53,004 nt of DNA from an uncultured Methanobrevibacter sp. (GTDB lineage: Archaea; Methanobacteriota; Methanobacteria; Methanobacteriales; Methanobacteriaceae), in assembly GCA_902771225.1 (NCBI GenBank), contig CACXWH010000004.1, forward strand, positions 1-53,004, written 5' to 3'. The translations under genes were made by a program, and so were the position numbers. Position 1 is the first letter of the stretch; each line of letters opens with the position of its first letter. Shown piece after piece: positions 1-9,838 of the stretch. The notes under the pieces were generated by a model, which was given only the letters and a program-made list of their open reading frames with translations, was not told the origin of the DNA and did not search any database.

Positions 1-1
1 A

Positions 2-115
2 ACGCGCACAACAGCATTATCAGTCAATAAAGACTGCACTAACATACATCTCATAATCCAAGATGTGTGGCAAATTATTGATTCTATCTCGTCGCACTTG
101 TCAAATGCTCTTTGA
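2..115 (+). CDS. Possible 3' end of an unidentified gene
   Basis: Reading frame 2 is open from the window edge to a TGA at 113-115, giving 37 codons that end in HLSNAL. The stretch is less AT-rich than typical intergenic DNA here, and it stops just before the uvrA TATA-like box, as a real gene end would. No family is recognisable from so short a tail. A short minus-strand frame (45 down to 1, starting MLVQSLLTD) is the competing reading. Sequence upstream of the window would settle it. Confidence 0.35.
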   Translation, partial: TRTTALSVNKDCTNIHLIIQDVWQIIDSISSHLSNAL

Positions 116-118
116 AAT

Positions 119-130
119 AGTTTATATACC
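119..130 (+). promoter_or_regulatory. TATA box of uvrA
   Basis: The sequence GTTTATATACC lies about 28 bases before the ATG at 153. Archaeal transcription normally starts about 25 bases downstream of the TATA centre, so the uvrA message would have almost no leader. That fits the absence of a ribosome binding site before the ATG. Confidence 0.5.
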
Positions 131-152
131 TAAGAACAATAATATATTTATT

Positions 153-3035
153 ATGGCAGAAGAGTCTAAAAAACAAATAGTCATTAAAGGAGCACGAGAG
201 CATAATTTACAGAATATTGATGTTAGTGTTCCCCGTGATGAATTTATTGTAATTACTGGATTAAGTGGTTCTGGAAAGTCTTCATTAGCTTTTGATACCA
301 TTTATGCTGAAGGACAACGCAGATATGTTGAATCATTGTCTGCTTATGCAAGACAGTTTCTGGGGCAGATGAAAAAACCGGAAATGGAGTATATAGAGGG
401 TTTATCTCCAGCTATTTCAATTGACCAAAAAACAACAAGGGAAAACCCAAGATCTACAGTAGGTACTATTACGGAAGTTTATGATTATTTAAGATTATTA
501 TTTGCGAGAATTGGAATTCCACATTGTCCCAATTGTGGACGTGAAATATCACATCAAACTATTGGCCAGATTGGGGATAGCATTATAGAAGAAGGCGAAG
601 GCCTTAAAATTCAGATATTATCTCCAATTGTACGTGACAGAAAAGGTCAGCACAAAGATGTCTTTGAAGATTTAAGAAACAAAGGTTTTGTTCGTGTAAG
701 GGTTGACGGTGAAATTCGTGACCTGGAAGAAGACATTGACCTTGCCAAAACATATAGGCATAACATTGAAGTTGTTGTGGACCGTTTAAAGATAAGAAAA
801 GATGTTGATTTTAAAAGAAGATTGGTAGATTCACTGGAAACTGCAGCAGAATTTGCAGACGGATTGATTAATGTATTATTTACAGCAGATGACGGTGAAT
901 ATGAGAAAAAATACTCAGAACACTTTGCATGTGTTGATTGCGGAATTAACTTTGAAGAATTAACTCCTCGTATGTTTTCATTCAACGCTCCTCAGGGAGC
1001 ATGTCCGGAATGTAATGGTATTGGTTCTAAAATGGAAGTTGACCCGGAATTAATAGTACCAAATCCTCATTTAACATTAAATGAGGGAGCTATTGCACCA
1101 TGGTCAAAATCTTCTAAAAGAGAAAACTATTATTATCAGATGTTGGAAGCGGTTTCAAATTATTTTAACTTTAGTATGGATGTTCCATTTGATGAACTTC
1201 CTCAGGAATATCGCGATACTATATTATATGGTTGTAATGATAAGATTCCATTTACTTTTAAAAGAAGAAACAAATCTTACATGGTTAACCGTAGATTTGA
1301 AGGTGTTATTCCAAGAATGGAGAGATTATATCTTGAAACCAAATCCAATTATTCAAGAAAATATATTTCAAAATTCATGAGCGATAGAAAATGTCATGTT
1401 TGTAACGGTAAGAGACTACGTCCGGAAGTGCTTGCAGTTACTGTTGGGGGAAAATCCATAGCAGACGTTGTAGAATTACCTATTAAAGATTCATATCAGT
1501 TTTTCCTGGATTTGGAATTAACTGAAAGAGAATTATTCATTGCAAAAGAAGTTCTAAAAGAAATCAGAGAAAGATTAAAGTTCCTGGTTGATGTGGGACT
1601 TGACTATTTGTCAATGGAGAGGTCTTCCGGTACCTTATCCGGTGGGGAAGCTCAAAGAATCCGTCTAGCTACCCAAATAGGTTCTGGTTTGGTCGGTGTT
1701 TTATATATCTTGGATGAACCAAGTATAGGTCTTCATCAAAGGGATAATGTAAAATTAATAGGAACACTAAAAAGACTTAAAAACCTTGGAAATACTGTAG
1801 TGGTTGTTGAACATGACGAAGAGACCATTTTGTCTGCCGATCATGTTGTAGATATTGGTCCTGGTGCAGGTGAACATGGCGGTAAAGTAATTGCTCAGGG
1901 AACTCCGCAGGAAATCATGATGTGTGAAGATTCTGTCACCGGAAAATATTTATCAAGAAAAGAGGTAATTGATGTTCCTGAAACTCGCCGTGAAGGAAAT
2001 GGCCAAATCATTACTATTAAAGGAGCAAAACAAAATAACTTAAAAGACATTGATGTTGAAATTCCTTTAGGTAAATTCACATGCGTCACCGGTGTGAGCG
2101 GTTCTGGAAAAAGTAGTTTAATTAATGAAATCCTTTATAAAGGAACAAAAGGTGAACTTTCTAATAAATTCACTTTTGCAGGTAAATATGATAAAATTGA
2201 AGGATTAAAAAACATAGATAAAGTCATAGCTATTGATCAAAAACCTATTGGACGTACACCAAGGTCAAATCCTGCAACATATACTGGTGTATTTACAGAT
2301 ATTCGTGATTTATTTGCTAACACTCCGGAATCAAAGGCAAGAGGATATAAACCTGGAAGATTTTCTTTCAATGTAAAAGGCGGAAGATGTGAAGCATGTT
2401 CCGGTGATGGTATTGTTCAGATTGAAATGCACTTTTTAGCTGATGTTTATGTTCCATGTGAAGTCTGTGGCGGTAAAAGATATAATGATGAGACTTTGGA
2501 TGTTCGCTACAAAGGTAAGAATATCTATGAAGTTCTAGAAATGACCGTAGAAGAAGCATTGGAATTTTTTGAACATATTCCGAAAATACATAAAAAGCTT
2601 AAAACATTGGATGATGTGGGGTTAGGTTATATGAAAATAGGACAGCCCGCAACAACATTGTCCGGTGGTGAAGCTCAAAGAATTAAGCTGGCTAAAGAAT
2701 TATCAAGAACAAGTACCGGAAATACTTTATATATTTTAGATGAACCTACAACAGGTCTTCATTTTGCAGATATTAAACGTTTGCTTGATGTACTTGCCAG
2801 ATTAACAGATGCAGGTAATTCGGTTGTTGTTATTGAACATAATTTGGATGTCATTAAAACTGCAGACCATATTATTGACCTGGGTCCTGACGGAGGAGAT
2901 GGCGGAGGACGTGTTATTGCAACAGGAACTCCGGAAGATGTATCTAAAAGCGGAACTTATACCGGGGAGTTTTTAGATAAAATACTTAATGAAAATATAA
3001 CTCCTTATGCAAAGGAATTAATGGATGCTAAGTAA
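153..3035 (+). CDS. uvrA: Excinuclease ABC subunit A
   Basis: UvrA is the DNA damage sensor of nucleotide excision repair; as a dimer it loads UvrB at lesions in the cytoplasm. The 960-aa product has the tandem ABC ATPase layout. Walker A motifs GLSGSGKSS and GVSGSGKSS lie near residues 36 and 647, there are two LSGGEAQRI signatures, and each is followed by an ILDEP Walker B. Zinc-binding CxxC pairs include CPNC, CVDC/CPEC, CHVC and CEAC/CEVC. The open frame extends to 63, but homologues begin at [20 protein letters not shown], so the ATG at 153 is chosen. uvrB and uvrC are not in the window. The uvr system is thought to have entered archaea from bacteria. Confidence 0.97.
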   Translation: MAEESKKQIVIKGAREHNLQNIDVSVPRDEFIVITGLSGSGKSSLAFDTIYAEGQRRYVESLSAYARQFLGQMKKPEMEYIEGLSPAISIDQKTTRENPRSTVGTITEVYDYLRLLFARIGIPHCPNCGREISHQTIGQIGDSIIEEGEGLKIQILSPIVRDRKGQHKDVFEDLRNKGFVRVRVDGEIRDLEEDIDLAKTYRHNIEVVVDRLKIRKDVDFKRRLVDSLETAAEFADGLINVLFTADDGEYEKKYSEHFACVDCGINFEELTPRMFSFNAPQGACPECNGIGSKMEVDPELIVPNPHLTLNEGAIAPWSKSSKRENYYYQMLEAVSNYFNFSMDVPFDELPQEYRDTILYGCNDKIPFTFKRRNKSYMVNRRFEGVIPRMERLYLETKSNYSRKYISKFMSDRKCHVCNGKRLRPEVLAVTVGGKSIADVVELPIKDSYQFFLDLELTERELFIAKEVLKEIRERLKFLVDVGLDYLSMERSSGTLSGGEAQRIRLATQIGSGLVGVLYILDEPSIGLHQRDNVKLIGTLKRLKNLGNTVVVVEHDEETILSADHVVDIGPGAGEHGGKVIAQGTPQEIMMCEDSVTGKYLSRKEVIDVPETRREGNGQIITIKGAKQNNLKDIDVEIPLGKFTCVTGVSGSGKSSLINEILYKGTKGELSNKFTFAGKYDKIEGLKNIDKVIAIDQKPIGRTPRSNPATYTGVFTDIRDLFANTPESKARGYKPGRFSFNVKGGRCEACSGDGIVQIEMHFLADVYVPCEVCGGKRYNDETLDVRYKGKNIYEVLEMTVEEALEFFEHIPKIHKKLKTLDDVGLGYMKIGQPATTLSGGEAQRIKLAKELSRTSTGNTLYILDEPTTGLHFADIKRLLDVLARLTDAGNSVVVIEHNLDVIKTADHIIDLGPDGGDGGGRVIATGTPEDVSKSGTYTGEFLDKILNENITPYAKELMDAK

Positions 3036-3060
3036 TCTTAGCATTTTTTTCTTATTTTTT
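3025..3060 (+). terminator. Hairpin and T-run after uvrA
   Basis: ATGCTAAG (3025-3032) pairs with CTTAGCAT (3037-3044) around a TAAT loop that contains the uvrA stop codon, and T-runs follow at 3044-3060. Archaeal termination relies mainly on the T-runs; the hairpin may stabilise the 3' end. Confidence 0.6.
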
Positions 3061-3126
3061 TAAAATGCTTTGAATCCAAACTATTATTAATAAAGATAAT
3101 ATAAAAGTAATAGATGAGGAGATAAT

Positions 3127-3996
3127 GTGAATTTTAATTTATATGAAGCATTTTTAATTTTTATTCGTGGTGTATTAATGGGTTCTGCCGATATTGTTCC
3201 AGGTGTTTCCGGTGGAACAATGGCATTGATAACTGGAATTTACGGCCATTTAATAGAAGCAATAAGTAATATAAAATTTGGATTTTTAAAACCTTTATTT
3301 AAAGGCGATTTTAAAGGATTTTGGAATCAGTTGCTTGAAGAAATTGATTTTAAATTTTTAATTCCATTACTTTTAGGTATTGGTGTTGCTTTTTTAACAT
3401 TAGCTAAAGTAGTTACTTATTGTATGGATACACATACTGCATTAACCTATTCATTCTTCTTAGGATTGATTATAGCTTCTGCTGTGGTATTATTTAAAAA
3501 ACTTAATAAACTTGACATTAAAACCATTCTCTTTGCAGTGCTTGGAGCTGTTTTAACTTATATTTTCGTAAGTTTAAATCCAATCGCAGCTAATCATTCT
3601 TTATTAGTTCTATTTATTTCAGGAATGATTGCAATTTGTGCTATGATTTTACCTGGTGTTTCAGGATCATTTTTATTATTATTGCTTGGACAATACAAAT
3701 ACATGTTGAATGCTCTTCATGAACTTCATTTCACTGAAATAATTGTTTTTATTGTTGGTGCGGTAATCGGTATTCTTGGATTTTCAAAAATATTAAATTA
3801 CCTACTTAAAAATCATGAAGAAGTAACCATGGCATTTCTTATTGGAGTCATGCTTGGATCACTTAAAGTTCCTGCTGTTGAAATTGTTAATTCTACTGCT
3901 TTAAACATTTCAGCCATATTCCCATGTTTGATTGTTGCAATTATTGCTTTTGTAATTATTTTAATTATGGAAACTAAATTTGATTACATTGAGTAA
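3127..3996 (+). CDS. DUF368 integral membrane protein, probable polyprenyl-phosphate translocase
   Basis: The 289-aa protein is very hydrophobic, with about eight membrane segments, and carries the paired family motifs PGVSGGTMALI (near residue 25) and LPGVSGSFLLLLLGQY (near residue 180). This repeat pair marks DUF368. Bacterial members (PopT) have been shown to take part in recycling undecaprenyl phosphate across the membrane. In a pseudomurein-making archaeon the cognate lipid would be an archaeal polyprenyl phosphate; that is inference. The start is GTG, preceded by GAGGAG at 3115-3120. It is monocistronic between two hairpin terminators. Confidence 0.85.
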   Translation: MNFNLYEAFLIFIRGVLMGSADIVPGVSGGTMALITGIYGHLIEAISNIKFGFLKPLFKGDFKGFWNQLLEEIDFKFLIPLLLGIGVAFLTLAKVVTYCMDTHTALTYSFFLGLIIASAVVLFKKLNKLDIKTILFAVLGAVLTYIFVSLNPIAANHSLLVLFISGMIAICAMILPGVSGSFLLLLLGQYKYMLNALHELHFTEIIVFIVGAVIGILGFSKILNYLLKNHEEVTMAFLIGVMLGSLKVPAVEIVNSTALNISAIFPCLIVAIIAFVIILIMETKFDYIE

Positions 3997-4018
3997 TCAA
4001 ATTTAAATACTTTTTTTT
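3976..4018 (+). terminator. Hairpin and T-run after the DUF368 gene
   Basis: A 12-base stem (3976-3987 with 3993-4004) and 5-base loop overlap the stop codon. A run of eight T follows at 4011-4018. Confidence 0.65.
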
Positions 4019-4364
4019 AGATTCTTAAAAATTTTACAGACTCACATTTTTTTTAAAATTAATCATTACTATACTTAAACATTTTTAAAACTAATTATGG
4101 ACACTATAAAATATTAATTTTAGCATATAAAAAAATAAGAATCCTTTTTAAATATATAATTATATCCAATTTAATATGCAGTAAAATTTGTATATTTTAT
4201 TTATTTTCTAATACAAAAACTGTATTTTATCTTTTTTATAAAATTATACAGATTGATTATATTTTCTTAAAATATAATTATCTGTTCAATTATTATACGG
4301 CAGGTATTTATACTATTAAGTAAATAAATAACTGTATAATTATTGTGTGGGAGAGAATGCACAT
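3997..4364. other. 368-base AT-rich intergenic region
   Basis: Apart from the DUF368 terminator at the left and the TATA-like TTTATACTATTA near 4308-4319 that may serve the adhesin gene, I see no coding frame, RNA gene or repeat here. Confidence 0.5.
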
Positions 4365-7300
4365 ATGAAAAATAAATATATAATTAGTATATGTATATTT
4401 GTAATTTTTATGTCGATGACTGGCATATCGGCAAGTGAAAATGTAGATCAGACAGACAGTTTAGGATTATCAATAGAAGATAATATCGAAACTGCAGAAG
4501 ATGAACTGAAAATAATCAGGCAAACACCTGGTGAAGTTGAATTAAAAGAAAATGAAAACCAGACAATGAATTCCAATATTTTAGGAATATCAAATGAAGA
4601 TGAAATCCTAGGAGCTAAGGATATTTATGTCAAAGGTGATACATTCGAGGATATTCAAAATGCAATTAACGGTGCAGAAACTGGAGATATTATTCATCTG
4701 AATGGAACATATACAAATAATTTGGTGAAGCGTATCGAAATTAATAAAAATATTTCTATTATTGGTAAAGACAATGCTACTTTAGATGCAGAAGGTCAAT
4801 CTAGTATATTTTATGTTAATTCCAGTAAAATAAACATACAAGACATTACTTTTAAAAATGGTAACGTTAGGTTTATACATCCTTATTTAGAGATTCGTTC
4901 TGGTGGTGCTATTTTTTTTGCAAATGCTATTTCTAATTCCAATATTAATGCTACGTTCATTAACAACAAAGCAGTACAGAATGGTGGAGCAATCTATTTT
5001 AATGGAGCGGTTTCAAATTCAAATGTTATGGGAATATATACCAACAACACAGTAAAACAGGATGGTGGAGCAATCTATTTTAATGGAGCGGTTTCAAATT
5101 CAAATGTTATGGGAATATATACCAACAACACAGTAGGATGGGCTGGTGGAGCAAACATTTTCGGTAGTGTTTCAGGTTCAAATGTTACGGGAACATACAC
5201 CAACAACAAGGCAAATTATGGTGGAGCAAACTTCTTCAGGAATAATGTTTCCAGTAATTCTAAAATAAGTGGAAATTATAATAACAATAATGCAGAGCAG
5301 AATGGTGGTGCAAATTATTTCAATGATGCGGTTGAATACACAATTATTGATGGAACATACACCAACAACATCGCAAAGTATTATGGTGGAGCAAACATTT
5401 TTGGTAGTGTTTCAGGTTCAAATGTTACGGGAACATACACCAACAACAAGGCAAATTATGGTGGAGCAAACTTCTTCAGGAATAAAGTTTCCAGTAATTC
5501 TAAAATAAGTGGAAATTATAATAACAATAATGCAGAACAGCATGGTGGAGCAAATTATTTCAATGATACGGTTGAATACACAATTATTGATGGAACATAT
5601 GAAAATAACACAGCAAAAAAGGATGGTGGAGCAAACTTCTTCAGCAATAATGTTTCCAGTAATTCTAAAATAAGTGGAAATTATAATAACAATAATGCAG
5701 AACAGCATGGTGGAGCAAACAACTTCCAGAGTAGTGTTTCAGGTTCTAATGTTATGGGAACATATACCAACAACAAAGCAGAATGGAATGGTGGAGCAAA
5801 CAGGTTCTTGAGTAGTGTTTCAGGTTCTAATGTTATGGGAACATATACCAACAACACCGCAAAGAGTTTAGGTGGAGCAAACTGCTTCTGGGATTGTGTT
5901 TCAGGTTCTAATATTAAGGGAACATACACCAAAAACAAAGCTAGAAATGGTGGAGCAAACTTCTTCTGGGATTGTGTTTCAGGTTCTAATGTTACGGGAA
6001 CATATACCAAAAACAAAGCAGAGCAGGATGGTGGAGCAAACATTTTCGGTAGTGTTTCAGATTCAAATATTGGTGGAACATATACCAACAACAAAGCAGA
6101 ACAGCATGGTGGAGCAAACAACTTCCAGAGTAGTGTTTCAGCTTCAACTGTTACGGGAACATATATTAAAAACACTGCAAATATAGGAACAATCTTATTT
6201 TATAACGATGAGTATTTTTTTTCAAGTTTTGATGCAGAGATTAAAAATGCGATTTTTTTAAATAATAAATGTGAATATGAAATTTATACTCCTATCTTTC
6301 AAAATGATATTAGAGTAAATGATTGTTGGTTTGGTAATAATGCAAGCAATTTTAATGAAGCACCAAAAACTATTAATGTAACAAGGGGTAATTGGTTGTT
6401 TTTAAATGCTACTGCAGATTATACTTCTCTTTTAGTTATGGACTCAACAAATATCACATTTAAATTAAATTCTACCAATGGCCAGGATGTTTTTGCTTTC
6501 GATAATTCTAGGTTGCCTGCTGTTTATTTAACATTAACTGCAACTAAGGGTGATGTTGAAAAAACCACCACATTAGACCGAGCCGCTAAATATATAGCTA
6601 CAGAATATGGTAAAGGTAGTGTAACTGCAAGTATAGAAAATGCTAAGCATACAATCTTTTTAGATAATAGATTAAATCCTGAATTTTCTGCAGAAGTTAA
6701 TCCGCAAGTGATTGATTATGGTAATAATACTGTAATCTTTTTGTCTTATAATGATGCTGCAACAGGAACTGTCAACATTAGTTTAACAGGAAAAAAACAC
6801 TCACAAAAAATTGAAAATGTTGATTTAAACAAAACAATTGGGCTTCCAAATACAATTTTGCCGGATGAATATGAATTAACTGTCACTTATTCTGGTGATA
6901 AAGTATTTGCCAATGCAAATGCAACTTCCACTTTAACGGTTAATAAGTTAAAATCAGACATTAAAGTAGTGGGTCATGACATTTATGTTAATGAAACCCA
7001 AGGATTAATGTTTAATGTTAAATTACCTGAAAACGCAACAGGTAACATATCTATAAACAATGAAAGAATATTGAATGTTACTAAAGAAGGCAGAAAAGAG
7101 AATAATTCATTGATAATAGAAATAATGAATAATGCATATCCTGTTGGTAAATATGAGTGGACATTCACTTATTCTGGTGATGATATCTATGAAAGTTCTA
7201 AAGAAACATCTGTGGCCAATATTTTAATTATTCCAACTGAAATCACTGCAAATGTAACTTCTAAATTATTTGTGGATGATACGGCAAGTATTAGTTATAA

Positions 7301-9779
7301 TTTAACTCCGGATGGTGCTGTTGGTGATATTATATTTACTAGCAATGATACTGGAGTAGTTGAAGTTGACCGGAACGGCAATATCAAAGCAATCGCTGAA
7401 GGAACAGCACTTATTACGGTAAACTTTGAAGGCAGTGAAAACTACACTGCATCAAGCACGGATGTAACTATAACTGTAAGCAAAATACCTACTGAAATTA
7501 ATATAACAAATGCGACAGTTGAACTGAAAGCATATCAAAGTATTGGGGACTTGGCAACATTAAACCCTGCAAGGGCAGGAAATCTAACATACGCATCAAG
7601 CGATGAAGATATAGTGCTGGTATCAGATGACGGCATTATCCGTGCACTTATAAAAGGTACTGCCACAGTTACAGTTTCCTTTGCAGGAGACAATAAGTAC
7701 AAAGCAGCCGAAAACAAAAGCATAACTGTTAATGTAATTTTAAATGATGCAAGTGTCAGCGTTGAAAATGATACTTTGGATTTATTTGTTGATGATGCCT
7801 GTATAATTAATTCTACTGCTAATCCTCATTTCCTGACTGTTTACTATACCTCCAGTGATGAGTCTGTTGCTACTGTTACTGATTACGGTAATGTCAAAGC
7901 TGTAGGTGAAGGTACTGCTGTCATTACATTAACTGTCGGTGACGACGAAACCTATGCCATTAATTACACATATGTAAAGGTAACTGTCAGTAAAATACCT
8001 ACAGAAATTTTAATTGCCAATGAAACTTTTGATTTAAATGTTAATGATAAAGTTGATAGTGGTGTTAGTTTAAATCCTTCCGAGGCAGGTAATTTAACAT
8101 ATATAATAAGCGAACCTTCCATTATTAAATTATTAGATAATCAGATTATTGCTTTAAGTGAAGGCAGCGCCACTATTACCTATTCATTTGCAGGAAATGA
8201 CAAATATACTGCTTGTGAAAATAAAACCATTACAGTAAAAGTCATTTTGAATGACGCCAGCGTCAGTGTCAATAATAATACTTTAAATTTATTTGTTGGT
8301 GATACATTTACTATTGTTGTTAATACAACTCCAAAAGGTTTGAAAGTAACTTACATGCCAGATAATTCAGGCATCATTAGTGTTGATGAAAATGGTATGG
8401 TTACTGCATTAAAAGAAGGTACTGCCCCAATTATTGTTAAAGTTGGTGGTGATGGAGTTTATGCAGAAAATACCACTACAGTTACTGTAACAGTCAAAAA
8501 ATTAAATCCAACTATGGACCTCACTGCTGAGGATATTATTGAAGGTGAAAACGCTACAATTAATGTAGCCTTGCCAATTGATGCAACAGGCAATGTAACA
8601 ACTAAATTTAACGGCAAAACTTACTCTTCCAAAGTTGAAAATGGAAAAGCAATAATTACTATTCCTGATTTGGAATATGGCAACTATACTCTTCCAATAA
8701 CTTACTCTGGTGATGATTTGTATAATCCTACAGTAACTACAGTTAATATTACAGTTAACAAGAATACAGTAAACATTAATGCTGGGAATTTAACCAAGTA
8801 CTACAAAGACCCGCAAAAGTTTACTGTAACTGTAACTGACGCTAAAGGCCAACCGGCTACAAATAAAACTGTTGAAATCACAATTAATGGTGTTACATAC
8901 ACAAGAACTACTGATGAAAAGGGTACTGCTTCATTAAACATTAATTTGAACAGTGGTGAGTATCCTGTTGTTGTTGCTGTTGATGACATTAAGGTTAATT
9001 CATCTGTATTTGTTAAAGCCACTATAGATGCTTCAGATGTAGTTAAAGTGTTTAGAAATGACACTCAATATTATGCAAGATTTGTTGATGTAAACGGCAC
9101 ACCAACACCAAACACTGTGGTTTCCTTTAACGTTAATGGTGTTATCTATAACAGGGCAACTGATGAAAATGGAACTGCAAAACTGAACATTAATCTGCCT
9201 TCTGGTGAATACATCTTAACCGCTACCAACACAGTAACTGGTGAAAAAATCTCTAATGTCATTAAAGTGCTTTCTGTTATTGAATCCAGTGATTTAACCA
9301 AGTATTTCAGAAATGCTTCACAGTTTATTGTCCGCATTCATACTGCTGATGGTGGTTATGTCGGTGCAGGTGAAGAAGTTAGATTCAACATCAATGGCAT
9401 GATCTATGCCAAGAAAACCAATGCAACAGGACATGCAAAAATAAACATCAACTTACCTCAAGGCCTCTACACTATAACAACATACTACAAGGACTTTAGC
9501 CAAGGAAACAGCATTGAAGTATTGCCGATTTTAAGTGCTGAGGATCTCTCAATGAAATACATGGACGGATCACAGTTCAAAGCACAACTGGTTGATGGTC
9601 AGGGAAAACCTTACCCAAAACAGGATGTTAGATTCAACATCAACGGTGTGTTCTACAACAGGGCAACTGACAGTGATGGTGTGGCAAAATTAAACATCAG
9701 ATTACTTGCCGGCCAATACATCATAACATCAAGTTATAATGGCTGCAACATTGCAAATAAAATTACAATAAGGGGTTAA
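4365..9779 (+). CDS. Giant adhesin-like surface protein
   Basis: This 1804-aa protein starts with a signal peptide (MKNKYIISICIFVIFMSMTGISA). A right-handed beta-helix region follows (about residues 84-680), including about 20 Pmp-like repeats with a GGANxF core and TYTNN spacing between residues 185 and 600. Next come two Big_3_5-like Ig domains (776-955), five BIG2-like domains (956-1380), another Big_3_5-like domain, and four copies of a domain of about 80 aa with the core FNINGVxYxRxT...LNINLxxGxY (1468-1804). No C-terminal membrane anchor is visible. ATG 4365 is preferred over the in-frame GTG at 4347 because GGGAG at 4349-4353 is then a well-spaced ribosome binding site and the signal peptide is intact. 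Such adhesin-like proteins are abundant in gut Methanobrevibacter and are assumed to bind cells or surfaces. Confidence 0.9.
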   Translation: MKNKYIISICIFVIFMSMTGISASENVDQTDSLGLSIEDNIETAEDELKIIRQTPGEVELKENENQTMNSNILGISNEDEILGAKDIYVKGDTFEDIQNAINGAETGDIIHLNGTYTNNLVKRIEINKNISIIGKDNATLDAEGQSSIFYVNSSKINIQDITFKNGNVRFIHPYLEIRSGGAIFFANAISNSNINATFINNKAVQNGGAIYFNGAVSNSNVMGIYTNNTVKQDGGAIYFNGAVSNSNVMGIYTNNTVGWAGGANIFGSVSGSNVTGTYTNNKANYGGANFFRNNVSSNSKISGNYNNNNAEQNGGANYFNDAVEYTIIDGTYTNNIAKYYGGANIFGSVSGSNVTGTYTNNKANYGGANFFRNKVSSNSKISGNYNNNNAEQHGGANYFNDTVEYTIIDGTYENNTAKKDGGANFFSNNVSSNSKISGNYNNNNAEQHGGANNFQSSVSGSNVMGTYTNNKAEWNGGANRFLSSVSGSNVMGTYTNNTAKSLGGANCFWDCVSGSNIKGTYTKNKARNGGANFFWDCVSGSNVTGTYTKNKAEQDGGANIFGSVSDSNIGGTYTNNKAEQHGGANNFQSSVSASTVTGTYIKNTANIGTILFYNDEYFFSSFDAEIKNAIFLNNKCEYEIYTPIFQNDIRVNDCWFGNNASNFNEAPKTINVTRGNWLFLNATADYTSLLVMDSTNITFKLNSTNGQDVFAFDNSRLPAVYLTLTATKGDVEKTTTLDRAAKYIATEYGKGSVTASIENAKHTIFLDNRLNPEFSAEVNPQVIDYGNNTVIFLSYNDAATGTVNISLTGKKHSQKIENVDLNKTIGLPNTILPDEYELTVTYSGDKVFANANATSTLTVNKLKSDIKVVGHDIYVNETQGLMFNVKLPENATGNISINNERILNVTKEGRKENNSLIIEIMNNAYPVGKYEWTFTYSGDDIYESSKETSVANILIIPTEITANVTSKLFVDDTASISYNLTPDGAVGDIIFTSNDTGVVEVDRNGNIKAIAEGTALITVNFEGSENYTASSTDVTITVSKIPTEINITNATVELKAYQSIGDLATLNPARAGNLTYASSDEDIVLVSDDGIIRALIKGTATVTVSFAGDNKYKAAENKSITVNVILNDASVSVENDTLDLFVDDACIINSTANPHFLTVYYTSSDESVATVTDYGNVKAVGEGTAVITLTVGDDETYAINYTYVKVTVSKIPTEILIANETFDLNVNDKVDSGVSLNPSEAGNLTYIISEPSIIKLLDNQIIALSEGSATITYSFAGNDKYTACENKTITVKVILNDASVSVNNNTLNLFVGDTFTIVVNTTPKGLKVTYMPDNSGIISVDENGMVTALKEGTAPIIVKVGGDGVYAENTTTVTVTVKKLNPTMDLTAEDIIEGENATINVALPIDATGNVTTKFNGKTYSSKVENGKAIITIPDLEYGNYTLPITYSGDDLYNPTVTTVNITVNKNTVNINAGNLTKYYKDPQKFTVTVTDAKGQPATNKTVEITINGVTYTRTTDEKGTASLNINLNSGEYPVVVAVDDIKVNSSVFVKATIDASDVVKVFRNDTQYYARFVDVNGTPTPNTVVSFNVNGVIYNRATDENGTAKLNINLPSGEYILTATNTVTGEKISNVIKVLSVIESSDLTKYFRNASQFIVRIHTADGGYVGAGEEVRFNINGMIYAKKTNATGHAKININLPQGLYTITTYYKDFSQGNSIEVLPILSAEDLSMKYMDGSQFKAQLVDGQGKPYPKQDVRFNINGVFYNRATDSDGVAKLNIRLLAGQYIITSSYNGCNIANKITIRG
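4975..6170 (+). repeat. Pmp-like coding repeat array
   Basis: Short in-frame units of roughly 60-80 bases each contain GGTGGAGCAAAC. On top of these is a 240-base duplication: 5144-5355 and 5384-5595 are nearly identical, and part of the unit recurs at about 5624-5715. Sequence identity this high between copies suggests recent slippage or recombination within the gene. Confidence 0.85.
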
Positions 9780-9805
9780 ATATTAACCCCAATACTTATT
9801 TTTTC
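9772..9805 (+). terminator. Hairpin terminator of the adhesin gene
   Basis: GGGGTTAA (9772-9779) pairs with TTAACCCC (9783-9790), with TTATTTTTTC just after. The neighbouring gene converges on this site, so it may serve both strands. Confidence 0.65.
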
Positions 9806-9838
9806 AATAAAGAAATGGAACGCAAAAAAAGAAGTTAA

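Noticed and set aside
1-45. A minus-strand gene start ([15 protein letters not shown])
   Set aside because: Only 15 codons are visible and an equally good plus-strand frame spans the same bases and more; sequence outside the window is needed.
4975-6170. CRISPR-like regular repeats
   Set aside because: The repeats are protein-coding, in frame and of variable spacing, without unique spacers or palindromic repeat ends; no cas gene is in the window.
5418-6175. Long antisense frames (96 and 164 codons) and forward shadow frames within the adhesin repeats
   Set aside because: They arise because the repeat units are multiples of three bases, so every frame stays open; the real frame has a signal peptide and known domains.
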